Source of the DNA: Hippophae tibetana
Lineage: Eukaryota > Streptophyta > Magnoliopsida > Rosales > Elaeagnaceae
Reading direction: 5' to 3'
DNA: 64,000 bases
Assembly (NCBI GenBank): GCA_037013495.1
Contig: CM072801.1
Span: 30,430,001 to 30,494,000, forward strand
Part shown: in pieces, positions 12,401 through 25,672 of the stretch
Position numbering within the stretch: position 1 is the first letter of the stretch
Layout of the letters: every line of letters begins with the position of its first letter
Notes under the pieces: model-generated
The model's input: the letters and a program-made list of their open reading frames with translations, nothing else
Database searches by the model: none
What the model was told of the DNA's origin: nothing
Program-made: the position numbers and the translations under genes

Positions 12401-13805
12401 GTTGTCATTATTTTGTCTTTCGATTTCATTTGCTTTCTTTCTTTAAATTCTTTGTACCTTTTTCTTGTGTCATGTTTTCTGTGTTAAATCTATTTTTCTT
12501 ATTGAAAGAAACAATAGGGACACTACATTTCATAGTTTCAAGAAAAACTAGGTTATTAAGATCGGTGGCAATATTAAACTATTGTAACTTTTAATTCTTG
12601 CATCGAAATGACTATTGTACTGTGTCAAATCGTAGCTCTTTCGATTCCTAAAAACACACTGCAGGAATAGTTTAGTTATCGGCATTTTTTAGCCATAATT
12701 ACTTTGTTTACCCTACTTGCCCACCTCTAAAAGATAGGAGGCATCTCATTGTGTTGTAATCTGTTCTTGTTGTTTTGGGTTCAAATTTGATCATCTTAAC
12801 CCATTTCGAAGAAATTTACTCATTCTTAATCCTTTGAGTTCATATGTTATTCCCCTAAAGATTCCACATCATTTGGTATCAAAGTCTTAGTTGTTGAAAA
12901 TATGTTATCTATCTTCTTATATTTATTTTTTGAATTTTATATTTAAAAAAACAATGTCCATTGAATTGTCTGTGTTTTCGTTACACACAAATCACAAAGA
13001 AAGATAGATATTTGTATACCAAGTCTTGGGTTTTCTTTTAATTTTGTTGTCATTATTTTGTCTTTCGATTTCATTTGCTTTCTTTCTTTAAATTCTTTGT
13101 ACCTTTTTCTTGTGTCATGTTTTCTGTGTTAAATATATTTTTCTTATTGAAAGAAACAATAGGGACACTACATTTCATAGTTTCAAGAAAAACTAGGTTA
13201 TTAATATCGGTGGCAATATTAAACTATTGTAACTTTTAATTCTTGCATCGAAATGACTATTGTACTGTATCAAATCGTAGCTCTTTCGATTCCTAAAAAC
13301 ACACTGCAGGAATAGTTTAGTTATCGGCATTTTTTAGCCATAATTACTTTGTTTACCCTACTTGCCAACCTCTAAAAGATAGGTGGCATCTCATTGCGTT
13401 GTAATCTGTTCTTGTTGTTTTGGGTTCAAATTTGATCATCTTAACGCATTTCGAAGCAATTTACTCATTCTTAATCCTTTGAGTTCATATGTTATTCCCC
13501 TAAAGATTCCGCATCATTTGGTATCAAAGCCTTTGTTGCTGAAATTATGTTATCTATCTTCTTATATTTATTTTTTGAATTTTATATTTAAAAAAACATT
13601 GTCCATTGAATTTTTTGTGTTTTCGTTACACACAAATCACAAAGAAAGATAGATATTTGTATACCAAGTCTTGTGTTTTCTTTTAATTTTGTTGTCATTA
13701 TTTTATCTTTCGATTTCATTTCTTTCTTTCTTTAAATTCTTTGTACCTTTTTCTTGTGTTATGTTTTCTGTGTTAAATCTATTTTTCTTATTGAAAGAAA
13801 CAATA

Positions 13806-16800
13806 GGGATACAACATTTCATAGTTTCAAGAAAAACTAGGTTATTAATATCGGTGGCAATATTAAACTATTGTAACTTTTAATTCTTGCATCGAAATGA
13901 CTATTGTACTGTATCAAATCGTAGCTCTTTCCATTCCTAAAAAACACACTCCAGGAATAGTTTAGTTATCGGCATTTTTTAGCCATAATTACTTTGTTTA
14001 CCCTACTTGCCAACCTCTAAAAGATAGGTGGCATCTCATTGCGTTGTAATCTGTTCTTGTTGTTTTGGGTTCAAATTTGATCAGCTTAACCCATTTCGAA
14101 GCAATTTACACATTCTTAATCCTTTGAGTTCATATGTTATTCCCCTAAAGATTCTGCATCATTTGGTATCAAAGCCTTTGTTGATGAAATTATGTTATCT
14201 ATCTTCTTATATTTATTTTTTGAATTTTATATTTAAAAAAACATTGTCCATTGAATTTTCTGTGTTTTCGTTACAGACAAATCACAAAGAAAGATAGATA
14301 TTTGTATACCAAGTCTTTTGTTTTCTTTTAATTTTGTTGTCATTATTTTGTCTTTCGATTTCATTTCCTTTCTTTCTTTAAATTCTTTGTACCTTTTTCT
14401 TGTGTCATGTTTTCTGTGTTAAATCTGTTTTTGTTATTGAAAGAAACAATAGGGACACTACATTTCATAGTTTCAAGAAAAACTAGGTTATTAATATCGG
14501 TGGCAATATTAAACTATTGTAACTTTTAATTCTTGCATCGAAATGACTATTGTACTGTATCAAATCGTAGCTCTTTCGATTCCTAAAAACACACTGCAGG
14601 AATAGTTTTGTTATCGGCATTTTTTAGCCATAATTACTTTGTTTACCCTACTTGCCCACCTCTAAAAGATAGGAGGCATCTCATTGTGTTGTAATCTGTT
14701 CTTGTTGTTTTGGGTTCAAATTTGATCATCTTAACCCATTTCGAAGAAATTTACTCATTCTTAATCCTTTGAGTTCATATGTTATTCCCCTAAAGATTCC
14801 ACATCATTTGGTATCAAAGTCTTAGTTGCTGAAAATATGTTATCTATCTTCTTATATTTATTTTTTGAATTTTATATTTAAAAAAACATTGTCCATTGAA
14901 TTGTCTGTGTTTTCGTTACACACAAATCACAAAGAAAGATAGATATTTGTATACCAAGTCTTGTGTTTTCTTTTAATTTTGTTGTCATTATTTTGTCTTT
15001 CGATTTCATTTGCTTTCTTTCTTTAAATTCTTTCTACCTTTTTCTTGTGTCATGTTTTTTGTGGTAAATCTATTTTTCTTATTGAAAGAAACAATAGGGA
15101 TACAACATTTCATAGTTTCAAGAAAAACTAGGTTATTAATATTCGTGGCAATATTAAACTATTGTAACTTTTAATTCTTGCATCGAAATGACTATTGTAC
15201 TGTAAAAAATCGTAGCTATTTCCATTCCTAAAAACACACTGCAGGAATAGTTTAGTTATCGGCATTTTTTTAGCCATAATTACTTTGTTTACACTACTTG
15301 CCAACCTCTAAAAGATAGGTGGCATCTCATTGTGTTGTAATTTGTTCTTTTTGTTTTGGGTTCAAATTTGATCATCTTAACGCATTTCGAAGAAATTTAA
15401 TCATTCTTAATCCTTTGAGTTCATATGTTATTCCCCTAAAGATTCCGCATCATTTGGTATCAAAGTCTTAGTTGCTGAAAATATGTTATCTATCTTCTTA
15501 TATTTATTTTTTGAATTTTATATTTAAAAAAACATTGTCCATTGAATTTTTTGTGTTTTCGTTACACACAAATCACAAAGAAAGATAGATATTTGTATAC
15601 CAAGTCTTGTGTTTTCTTTTAATTTTGTTGTCATTATTTTATCTTTCGATTTCATTTGCTTTCTTTCTTTAAATTCTTTGTACCTTTTTCTTGTGTCATG
15701 TTTTTTGTGTTAAATCTATTTTTCTTATTGAAAGAAACAATAGGGATACAACATTTCATAGTTTCAAGAAAAACTAGGTTATTAATATCGGTGGCAATAT
15801 TAAACTATTTTAACTTTTAATTCTTGCATCGAAATGACTATTGTACTGTATCAAATCGTAGCTCTTTCGATTCCTAAAAACACACTGCAGGAATAGTTTT
15901 GTTATCGGCATTTTTTAGCCATAATTACTTTGTTTACCCTACTTGCCCACCTCTAAAAGATAGGAGGCATCTCATTGTGTTGTAATCTGTTCTTGTTGTT
16001 TTGGGTTCAAATTTGATCATCTTAACCCATTTCGAAGAAATTTACTCATTCTTAATCCTTTGAGTTCATATGTTATTCCCCTAAAGATACCGCATCATTT
16101 GGTATCAAAGTTTTAGTTGCTGAAAATATGTTATCTATCTTCTTATATTTATTTTTTGAATTTTATATTTAAAAAAACATTGTCCATTGAATTTTCTGTG
16201 TTTTCGTTAGACACAAATCACAAAGAAAGATAGATATTTGTATACCAAGTCTTGTGTTTTCTTTTAATTTTGTTGTCATTATTTTGTCTTTCGATTTCAT
16301 TTGCTTTCTATCTTTAAATTCTTTGTACCTTTTTCTTGTGTCATGTTTTCTGTGTTAAATCTATTTTTCTTATTGAAAGAAACAATAGGGACACTACATT
16401 TCATAGTTTCAAGAAAAACTAGGTTATTAATATCGGTGGCAATATTAAACTATTGTAACTTTTAATTCTTGCATCGAAATGACTATTGTACTGTATCAAA
16501 TCGTAGCTCTTTCGATTCCTAAAAACACACTGCAGGAATAGTTTAGTTATCGGCGTTTTTTAGCCATAATTACTTTGTTTACCCTACTTGCCAACCTCTA
16601 AAAGATAGGTGGCATCTCATTGCGTTGTAATCTGTTCTTGTTGTTTTGGGTTCAAATTTGATCATCTTAACCCATTTCGAAGCAATTTACTCATTTTTAA
16701 ACCTTTGAGTTCATATGTTATTCCCCTAAAGATTCCGCATCATTTGGTATCAAAGCCTTTGTTGCTGAAATTATGTTATCTATCTTCTTATATTTATTTT

Positions 16801-19800
16801 TTGAATTTTATATTTAAAAAAACATTGTCCATTGAATATTTTGTGTTTTCGTTACACACAAATCACAAAGAAAGATAGATATTTGTATACCAAGTCTTGG
16901 GTTTTCTGTTAATTTTGTTGTCATTATTTTGTCTTTCGATTTCATTTGCTTTCTTTCTTTAAATTCTTTGTACCTTTTTCTTGTGTTATGTTTTCTGTGT
17001 TAAATCTATTTTTCTTATTGAAAGAAACAATAGGGATACAACATTTCATAGTTTCAAGAAAAACTAGGTTATTAATATCGGTGGCAATATTAAACTATTG
17101 TAACTTTTAATTCTTGCATCGAAATGACTATTGTACTGTATCAAATCGTAGCTCTTTCCATTCCTAAAAAACACACTCCAGGAATAGTTTAGTTATCGGC
17201 ATTTTTTAGCCATAATTACTTTGTTTACCCTACTTGCCAACCTCTAAAAGATAGGTGGCATCTCATTGCGTTGTAATCTGTTCTTGTTGTTTTGGGTTCA
17301 AATTTGATCAGCTTAACCCATTTCGAAGCAATTTACACATTCTTAATCCTTTGAGTTCATATGTTATTCCCCTAAAGATTCTGCATCATTTGGTATCAAA
17401 GCCTTTGTTGATGAAATTATGTTATCTATCTTCTTATATTTATTTTTTGAATTTTATATTTAAAAAAACATTGTCCATTGAATTTTCTGTGTTTTCGTTA
17501 CAGACAAATCACAAAGAAAGATAGATATTTGTATACCAAGTCTTTTGTTTTCTTTTAATTTTGTTGTCATTATTTTGTCTTTCGATTTCATTTCCTTTCT
17601 TTCTTTAAATTCTTTGTACCTTTTTCTTGTGTCATGTTTTCTGTGTTAAATCTGTTTTTGTTATTGAAAGAAACAATAGGGACACTACATTTCATAGTTT
17701 CAAGAAAAACTAGGTTATTAATATCGGTGGCAATATTAAACTATTGTAACTTTTAATTCTTGCATCGAAATGACTATTGTACTGTATCAAATCGTAGCTC
17801 TTTCGATTCCTAAAAACACACTGCAGGAATAGTTTTGTTATCGGCATTTTTTAGCCATAATTACTTTGTTTACCCTACTTGCCCACCTCTAAAAGATAGG
17901 AGGCATCTCATTGTGTTGTAATCTGTTCTTGTTGTTTTGGGTTCAAATTTGATCATCTTAACCCATTTCGAAGAAATTTACTCATTCTTAATCCTTTGAG
18001 TTCATATGTTATTCCCCTAAAGATTCCACATCATTTGGTATCAAAGTCTTAGTTGCTGAAAATATGTTATCTATCTTCTTATATTTATTTTTTGAATTTT
18101 ATATTTAAAAAAACATTGTCCATTGAATTGTCTGTGTTTTCGTTACACACAAATCACAAAGAAAGATAGATATTTGTATACCAAGTCTTGTGTTTTCTTT
18201 TAATTTTGTTGTCATTATTTTGTCTTTCGATTTCATTTGCTTTCTTTCTTTAAATTCTTTCTACCTTTTTCTTGTGTCATGTTTTTTGTGGTAAATCTAT
18301 TTTTCTTATTGAAAGAAACAATAGGGATACAACATTTCATAGTTTCAAGAAAAACTAGGTTATTAATATTCGTGGCAATATTAAACTATTGTAACTTTTA
18401 ATTCTTGCATCGAAATGACTATTGTACTGTAAAAAATCGTAGCTATTTCCATTCCTAAAAACACACTGCAGGAATAGTTTAGTTATCGGCATTTTTTTAG
18501 CCATAATTACTTTGTTTACACTACTTGCCAACCTCTAAAAGATAGGTGGCATCTCATTGTGTTGTAATTTGTTCTTTTTGTTTTGGGTTCAAATTTGATC
18601 ATCTTAACGCATTTCGAAGAAATTTACTCATTCTTAATCCTTTGAGTTCATATGTTATTCCCCTAAAGATTCCGCATCATTTGGTATCAAAGTCTTAGTT
18701 GCTGAAAATATGTTATCTATCTTCTTATATTTATTTTTTGAATTTTATATTTAAAAAAACATTGTCCATTGAATTTTTTGTGTTTTCGTTACACACAAAT
18801 CACAAAGAAAGATAGATATTTGTATACCAAGTCTTGTGTTTTCTTTTAATTTTGTTGTCATTATTTTATCTTTCGATTTCATTTGCTTTCTTTCTTTAAA
18901 TTCTTTGTACCTTTTTCTTGTGTCATGTTTTTTGTGTTAAATCTATTTTTCTTATTGAAAGAAACAATAGGGATACAACATTTCATAGTTTCAAGAAAAA
19001 CTAGGTTATTAATATCGGTGGCAATATTAAACTATTTTAACTTTTAATTCTTGCATCGAAATGACTATTGTACTGTATCAAATCGTAGCTCTTTCGATTC
19101 CTAAAAACACACTGCAGGAATAGTTTTGTTATCGGCATTTTTTAGCCATAATTACTTTGTTTACCCTACTTGCCCACCTCTAAAAGATAGGAGGCATCTC
19201 ATTGTGTTGTAATCTGTTCTTGTTGTTTTGGGTTCAAATTTGATCATCTTAACCCATTTCGAAGAAATTTACTCATTCTTAATCCTTTGAGTTCATATGT
19301 TATTCCCCTAAAGATACCGCATCATTTGGTATCAAAGTTTTAGTTGCTGAAAATATGTTATCTATCTTCTTATATTTATTTTTTGAATTTTATATTTAAA
19401 AAAACATTGTCCATTGAATTTTCTGTGTTTTCGTTAGACACAAATCACAAAGAAAGATAGATATTTGTATACCAAGTCTTGTGTTTTCTTTTAATTTTGT
19501 TGTCATTATTTTGTCTTTCGATTTCATTTGCTTTCTATCTTTAAATTCTTTGTACCTTTTTCTTGTGTCATGTTTTCTGTGTTAAATCTATTTTTCTTAT
19601 TGAAAGAAACAATAGGGACACTACATTTCATAGTTTCAAGAAAAACTAGGTTATTAATATCGGTGGCAATATTAAACTATTGTAACTTTTAATTCTTGCA
19701 TCGAAATGACTATTGTACTGTATCAAATCGTAGCTCTTTCGATTCCTAAAAACACACTGCAGGAATAGTTTAGTTATCGGCGTTTTTTAGCCATAATTAC

Positions 19801-20259
19801 TTTGTTTACCCTACTTGCCAACCTCTAAAAGATAGGTGGCATCTCATTGCGTTGTAATCTGTTCTTGTTGTTTTGGGTTCAAATTTGATCATCTTAACCC
19901 ATTTCGAAGCAATTTACTCATTTTTAAACCTTTGAGTTCATATGTTATTCCCCTAAAGATTCCGCATCATTTGGTATCAAAGCCTTTGTTGCTGAAATTA
20001 TGTTATCTATCTTCTTATATTTATTTTTTGAATTTATATTTAAAAAAACATTGTCCATTGAATATTTTGTGTTTTCGTTACACACAAATCACAAAGAAAG
20101 ATAGATATTTGTATACCAAGTCTTGGGTTTTCTGTTAATTTTGTTGTCATTATTTTGTCTTTCGATTTCATTTGCTTTCTTTCTTTAAATTCTTTGTACC
20201 TTTTTCTTGTGTTATGTTTTCTGTGTTAAATCTATTTTTCTTATTGAAAGAAACAATAG
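13806..20259 (+). repeat. Five-monomer higher-order repeat, two copies at offset 3227
   Basis: Copy 1 is about 13806-17032 and copy 2 about 17033-20259. Marks repeated in the same order are the CACTCCAGG variant, GATCAGCTTAACCC, TTACAGACAAATC, the ATATTCGTGG plus GTAATTTGTTCTTTTTG monomer, TTATTTTATCTTTCG, CTATTTTAAC, AGTTTTAGTTG with GCTTTCTATC, and GAATATTTTGTG. The copies look nearly identical by eye, which suggests a recent event. The repeat boundary falls inside monomers 22 and 27, not at my arbitrary phase point. Confidence 0.85.
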
Positions 20260-23200
20260 GGACACTACATTTCATAGTTTCAAGAAAAACTAGGTTATTA
20301 ATATCGGTGGCAATATTAAACTATTGTAACTTTTAATTCTTGCATCGAAATGACTATTGTACTGTAAAAAATCGTAGCTATTTCCATTCCTAAAAACACA
20401 CTGCAGGAATAGTTTAGTTATCGGCATTTTTTTAGCCATAATTACTTTGTTTACACTACTTGCCAACCTCTAAAAGATAGGTGGCATCTCATTGTGTTGT
20501 AATTTGTTCTTTTTGTTTTGGGTTCAAATTTGATCATCTTAACGCATTTCGAAGAAATTTACTCATTCTTAATCCTTTGAGTTCATATGTTATTCCCCTA
20601 AAGATTCCGCATCATTTGGTATCAAAGTCTTAGTTGCTGAAAATATGTTATCTATCTTCTTATATTTATTTTTTGAATTTTATATTTAAAAAAACATTGT
20701 CCATTGAATTTTTTGTGTTTTCGTTACACACAAATCACAAAGAAAGATAGATATTTGTATACCAAGTCTTGTGTTTTCTTTTAATTTTGTTGTCATTATT
20801 TTATCTTTCGATTTCATTTGCTTTCTTTCTTTAAATTCTTTGTACCTTTTTCTTGTGTCATGTTTTTTGTGTTAAATCTATTTTTCTTATTGAAAGAAAC
20901 AATAGGGATACAACATTTCATAGTTTCAAGAAAAACTAGGTTATTAATATCGGTGGCAATATTAAACTATTTTAACTTTTAATTCTTGCATCGAAATGAC
21001 TATTGTACTGTATCAAATCGTAGCTCTTTCGATTCCTAAAAACACACTGCAGGAATAGTTTTGTTATCGGCATTTTTTAGCCATAATTACTTTGTTTACC
21101 CTACTTGCCCACCTCTAAAAGATAGGAGGCATCTCATTGTGTTGTAATCTGTTCTTGTTGTTTTGGGTTCAAATTTGATCATCTTAACCCATTTCGAAGA
21201 AATTTACTCATTCTTAATCCTTTGAGTTCATATGTTATTCCCCTAAAGATTCCGCATCATTTGGTATCAAAGTCTTAGTTGCTGAAAATATGTTATCTAT
21301 CTTCTTATATTTATTTTTTGAATTTTATATTTAAAAAAACATTGTCCATTGAATTTTTTGTGTTTTCGTTACACACAAATCACAAAGAAAGATAGATATT
21401 TGTATACCAAGTCTTGTGTTTTCTTTTAATTTTGTTGTCATTATTTTGTCTTTCGATTTCATTTGCTTTCTTTCTTTAAATTCTTTGTACCTTTTTCTTG
21501 TGTCATGTTTTTTGTGTTAAATCTATTTTTCTTATTGAAAGAAACAATAGGGATACAACATTTCATAGTTTCAAGAAAAACTAGGTTATTAATATCGGTG
21601 GCAATATTAAACTATTTTAACTTTTAATTCTTGCATCGAAATGACTATTGTACTGTATCAAATCGTAGCTCTTTCGATTCCTAAAAACACACTGCAGGAA
21701 TAGTTTTGTTATCGGCATTTTTTAGCCATAATTACTTTGTTTACCCTACTTGCCCACCTCTAAAAGATAGGAGGCATCTCATTGTGTTGTAATCTGTTCT
21801 TGTTGTTTTGGGTTCAAATTTGATCATCTTAACCCATTTCGAAGAAATTTACTCATTCTTAATCCTTTGAGTTCATATGTTATTCCCCTAAAGATACCGC
21901 ATCATTTGGTATCAAAGTTTTAGTTGCTGAAAATATGTTATCTATCTTCTTATATTTATTTTTTGAATTTTATATTTAAAAAAACATTGTCCATTGAATT
22001 TTCTGTGTTTTCGTTAGACACAAATCACAAAGAAAGATAGATATTTGTATACCAAGTCTTGTGTTTTCTTTTAATTTTGTTGTCATTATTTTGTCTTTCG
22101 ATTTCATTTGCTTTCTATCTTTAAATTCTTTGTACCTTTTTCTTGTGTCATGTTTTCTGTGTTAAATCTATTTTTCTTATTGAAAGAAACAATAGGGACA
22201 CTACATTTCATAGTTTCAAGAAAAACTAGGTTATTAATATCGGTGGCAATATTAAACTATTGTAACTTTTAATTCTTGCATCGAAATGACTATTGTACTG
22301 TATCAAATCGTAGCTCTTTCGATTCCTAAAAACACACTGCAGGAATAGTTTAGTTATCGGCGTTTTTTAGCCATAATTACTTTGTTTACCCTACTTGCCA
22401 ACCTCTAAAAGATAGGTGGCATCTCATTGCGTTGTAATCTGTTCTTGTTGTTTTGGGTTCAAATTTGATCATCTTAACCCATTTCGAAGCAATTTACTCA
22501 TTTTTAAACCTTTGAGTTCATATGTTATTCCCCTAAAGATTCCGCATCATTTGGTATCAAAGCCTTTGTTGCTGAAATTATGTTATCTATCTTCTTATAT
22601 TTATTTTTTGAATTTATATTTAAAAAAACATTGTCCATTGAATATTTTGTGTTTTCGTTACACACAAATCACAAAGAAAGATAGATATTTGTATACCAAG
22701 TCTTGGGTTTTCTGTTAATTTTGTTGTCATTATTTTGTCTTTCGATTTCATTTGCTTTCTTTCTTTAAATTCTTTGTACCTTTTTCTTGTGTTATGTTTT
22801 CTGTGTTAAATCTATTTTTCTTATTGAAAGAAACAATAGGGACACTACATTTCATAGTTTCAAGAAAAACTAGGTTATTAATATCGGTGGCAATATTAAA
22901 CTATTGTAACTTTTAATTCTTGCATCGAAATGACTATTGTACTGTAAAAAATCGTAGCTATTTCCATTCCTAAAAACACACTGCAGGAATAGTTTAGTTA
23001 TCGGCATTTTTTTAGCCATAATTACTTTGTTTACACTACTTGCCAACCTCTAAAAGATAGGTGGCATCTCATTGTGTTGTAATTTGTTCTTTTTGTTTTG
23101 GGTTCAAATTTGATCATCTTAACGCATTTCGAAGAAATTTACTCATTCTTAATCCTTTGAGTTCATATGTTATTCCCCTAAAGATTCCGCATCATTTGGT

Positions 23201-24509
23201 ATCAAAGTCTTAGTTGCTGAAAATATGTTATCTATCTTCTTATATTTATTTTTTGAATTTTATATTTAAAAAAACATTGTCCATTGAATTTTTTGTGTTT
23301 TCGTTACACACAAATCACAAAGAAAGATAGATATTTGTATACCAAGTCTTGTGTTTTCTTTTAATTTTGTTGTCATTATTTTATCTTTCGATTTCATTTG
23401 CTTTCTTTCTTTAAATTCTTTGTACCTTTTTCTTGTGTCATGTTTTTTGTGTTAAATCTATTTTTCTTATTGAAAGAAACAATAGGGATACAACATTTCA
23501 TAGTTTCAAGAAAAACTAGGTTATTAATATCGGTGGCAATATTAAACTATTTTAACTTTTAATTCTTGCATCGAAATGACTATTGTACTGTATCAAATCG
23601 TAGCTCTTTCGATTCCTAAAAACACACTGCAGGAATAGTTTTGTTATCGGCATTTTTTAGCCATAATTACTTTGTTTACCCTACTTGCCCACCTCTAAAA
23701 GATAGGAGGCATCTCATTGTGTTGTAATCTGTTCTTGTTGTTTTGGGTTCAAATTTGATCATCTTAACCCATTTCGAAGAAATTTACTCATTCTTAATCC
23801 TTTGAGTTCATATGTTATTCCCCTAAAGATACCGCATCATTTGGTATCAAAGTTTTAGTTGCTGAAAATATGTTATCTATCTTCTTATATTTATTTTTTG
23901 AATTTTATATTTAAAAAAACATTGTCCATTGAATTTTCTGTGTTTTCGTTAGACACAAATCACAAAGAAAGATAGATATTTGTATACCAAGTCTTGTGTT
24001 TTCTTTTAATTTTGTTGTCATTATTTTGTCTTTCGATTTCATTTGCTTTCTATCTTTAAATTCTTTGTACCTTTTTCTTGTGTCATGTTTTCTGTGTTAA
24101 ATCTATTTTTCTTATTGAAAGAAACAATAGGGACACTACATTTCATAGTTTCAAGAAAAACTAGGTTATTAATATCGGTGGCAATATTAAACTATTGTAA
24201 CTTTTAATTCTTGCATCGAAATGACTATTGTACTGTATCAAATCGTAGCTCTTTCGATTCCTAAAAACACACTGCAGGAATAGTTTAGTTATCGGCGTTT
24301 TTTAGCCATAATTACTTTGTTTACCCTACTTGCCAACCTCTAAAAGATAGGTGGCATCTCATTGCGTTGTAATCTGTTCTTGTTGTTTTGGGTTCAAATT
24401 TGATCATCTTAACCCATTTCGAAGCAATTTACTCATTTTTAAACCTTTGAGTTCATATGTTATTCCCCTAAAGATTCCGCATCATTTGGTATCAAAGCCT
24501 TTGTTGCTG
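19995..24509 (+). repeat. Four- and three-monomer units derived from the five-monomer repeat
   Basis: Monomers 32-35 (19995-22574) and 36-38 (22575-24509) are successive copies of one pattern, and monomer 39 begins another. Each unit opens with a monomer that has GAATATTTTGTG in its first third, a one-base-shorter GAATTTATATT and, later, GTAATTTGTTCTTTTTG. The unit then passes through the CTATTTTAAC type and ends with the AGTTTTAG / GCTTTCTATC type. The first unit has two CTATTTTAAC monomers (33 and 34) and the second has one (37). The opening monomer joins the first part of a monomer-27-like unit to the last part of a monomer-29-like unit, which would remove two monomers from the five-monomer unit. 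Confidence 0.75.
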
Positions 24510-25672
24510 AAATTATGTTATCTATCTTCTTATATTTATTTTTTGAATTTATATTTAAAAAAACATTGTCCATTGAATATTTTGTGTTTTCGTTACACAC
24601 AAATCACAAAGAAAGATAGATATTTGTATACCAAGTCTTGGGTTTTCTTTTAATTTTGTTGTCATTATTTTGTCTTTCGATTTCATTTGCTTTCTTTCTT
24701 TAAATTCTTTGTACCTTTTTCTTGTGTTATGTTTTCTGTGTTAAATCTATTTTTCTTATTGAAAGAAACAATAGGGACACTACATTTCATAGTTTCAAGA
24801 AAAACTAGGTTATTAATATCGGTGGCAATATTAAACTATTGTAACTTTTAATTCTTGCATCGAAATGACTATTGTACTGTATCAAATCGTAGCTCTTTCG
24901 ATTCCTAAAAACACACTGCAGGAATAGTTTTGTTATCGGCATTTTTTAGCCATAATTACTTTGTTTACCCTACTTGCCCACCTCTAAAAGATAGGAGGCA
25001 TCTCATTGTGTTGTAATCTGTTCTTGTTGTTTTGGGTTCAAATTTGATCATCTTAACCCATTTCGAAGAAATTTACTCATTCTTAATCCTTTGAGTTCAT
25101 ATGTTATTCCCCTAAAGATTCCACATCATTTGGTATCAAAGCCTTTGTTGCTGAAATTATGTTATCTATCTTCTTATATTTATTTTTTGAATTTTATATT
25201 TAAAAAAACATTGTCCATTGAATTGTCTGTGTTTTCGTTACACACAAATCACAAAGAAAGATAGATATTTGTATACCACGTCTTGTGTTTTCTTTTAATT
25301 TTGTTGTCATTATTTTGTCTTTCGATTTCATTTGCTTTCTTTCTTTAAATTCTTTGTACCTTTTTCTTGTGTCATGTTTTCTGTGTTAAATCTATTTTTC
25401 TTATTGAAAGAAACAATAGGGACACTACATTTCATAGTTTCAAGAAAAACTAGGTTATTAATATCGGTGGCAATATTAAACTATTGTAACTTTTAATTCT
25501 TGCATCGAAATGACTATTGTACTGTATCAAATCGTAGCTCTTTCGATTCCTAAAAACACACTGCAGGAATAGTTTTGTTATCGGCATTTTTTAGCCATAA
25601 TTACTTTGTTTACCCTACTTGCCCACCTCTAAAAGATAGGAGGCATCTCATTGTGTTGTAATCTGTTCTTGT

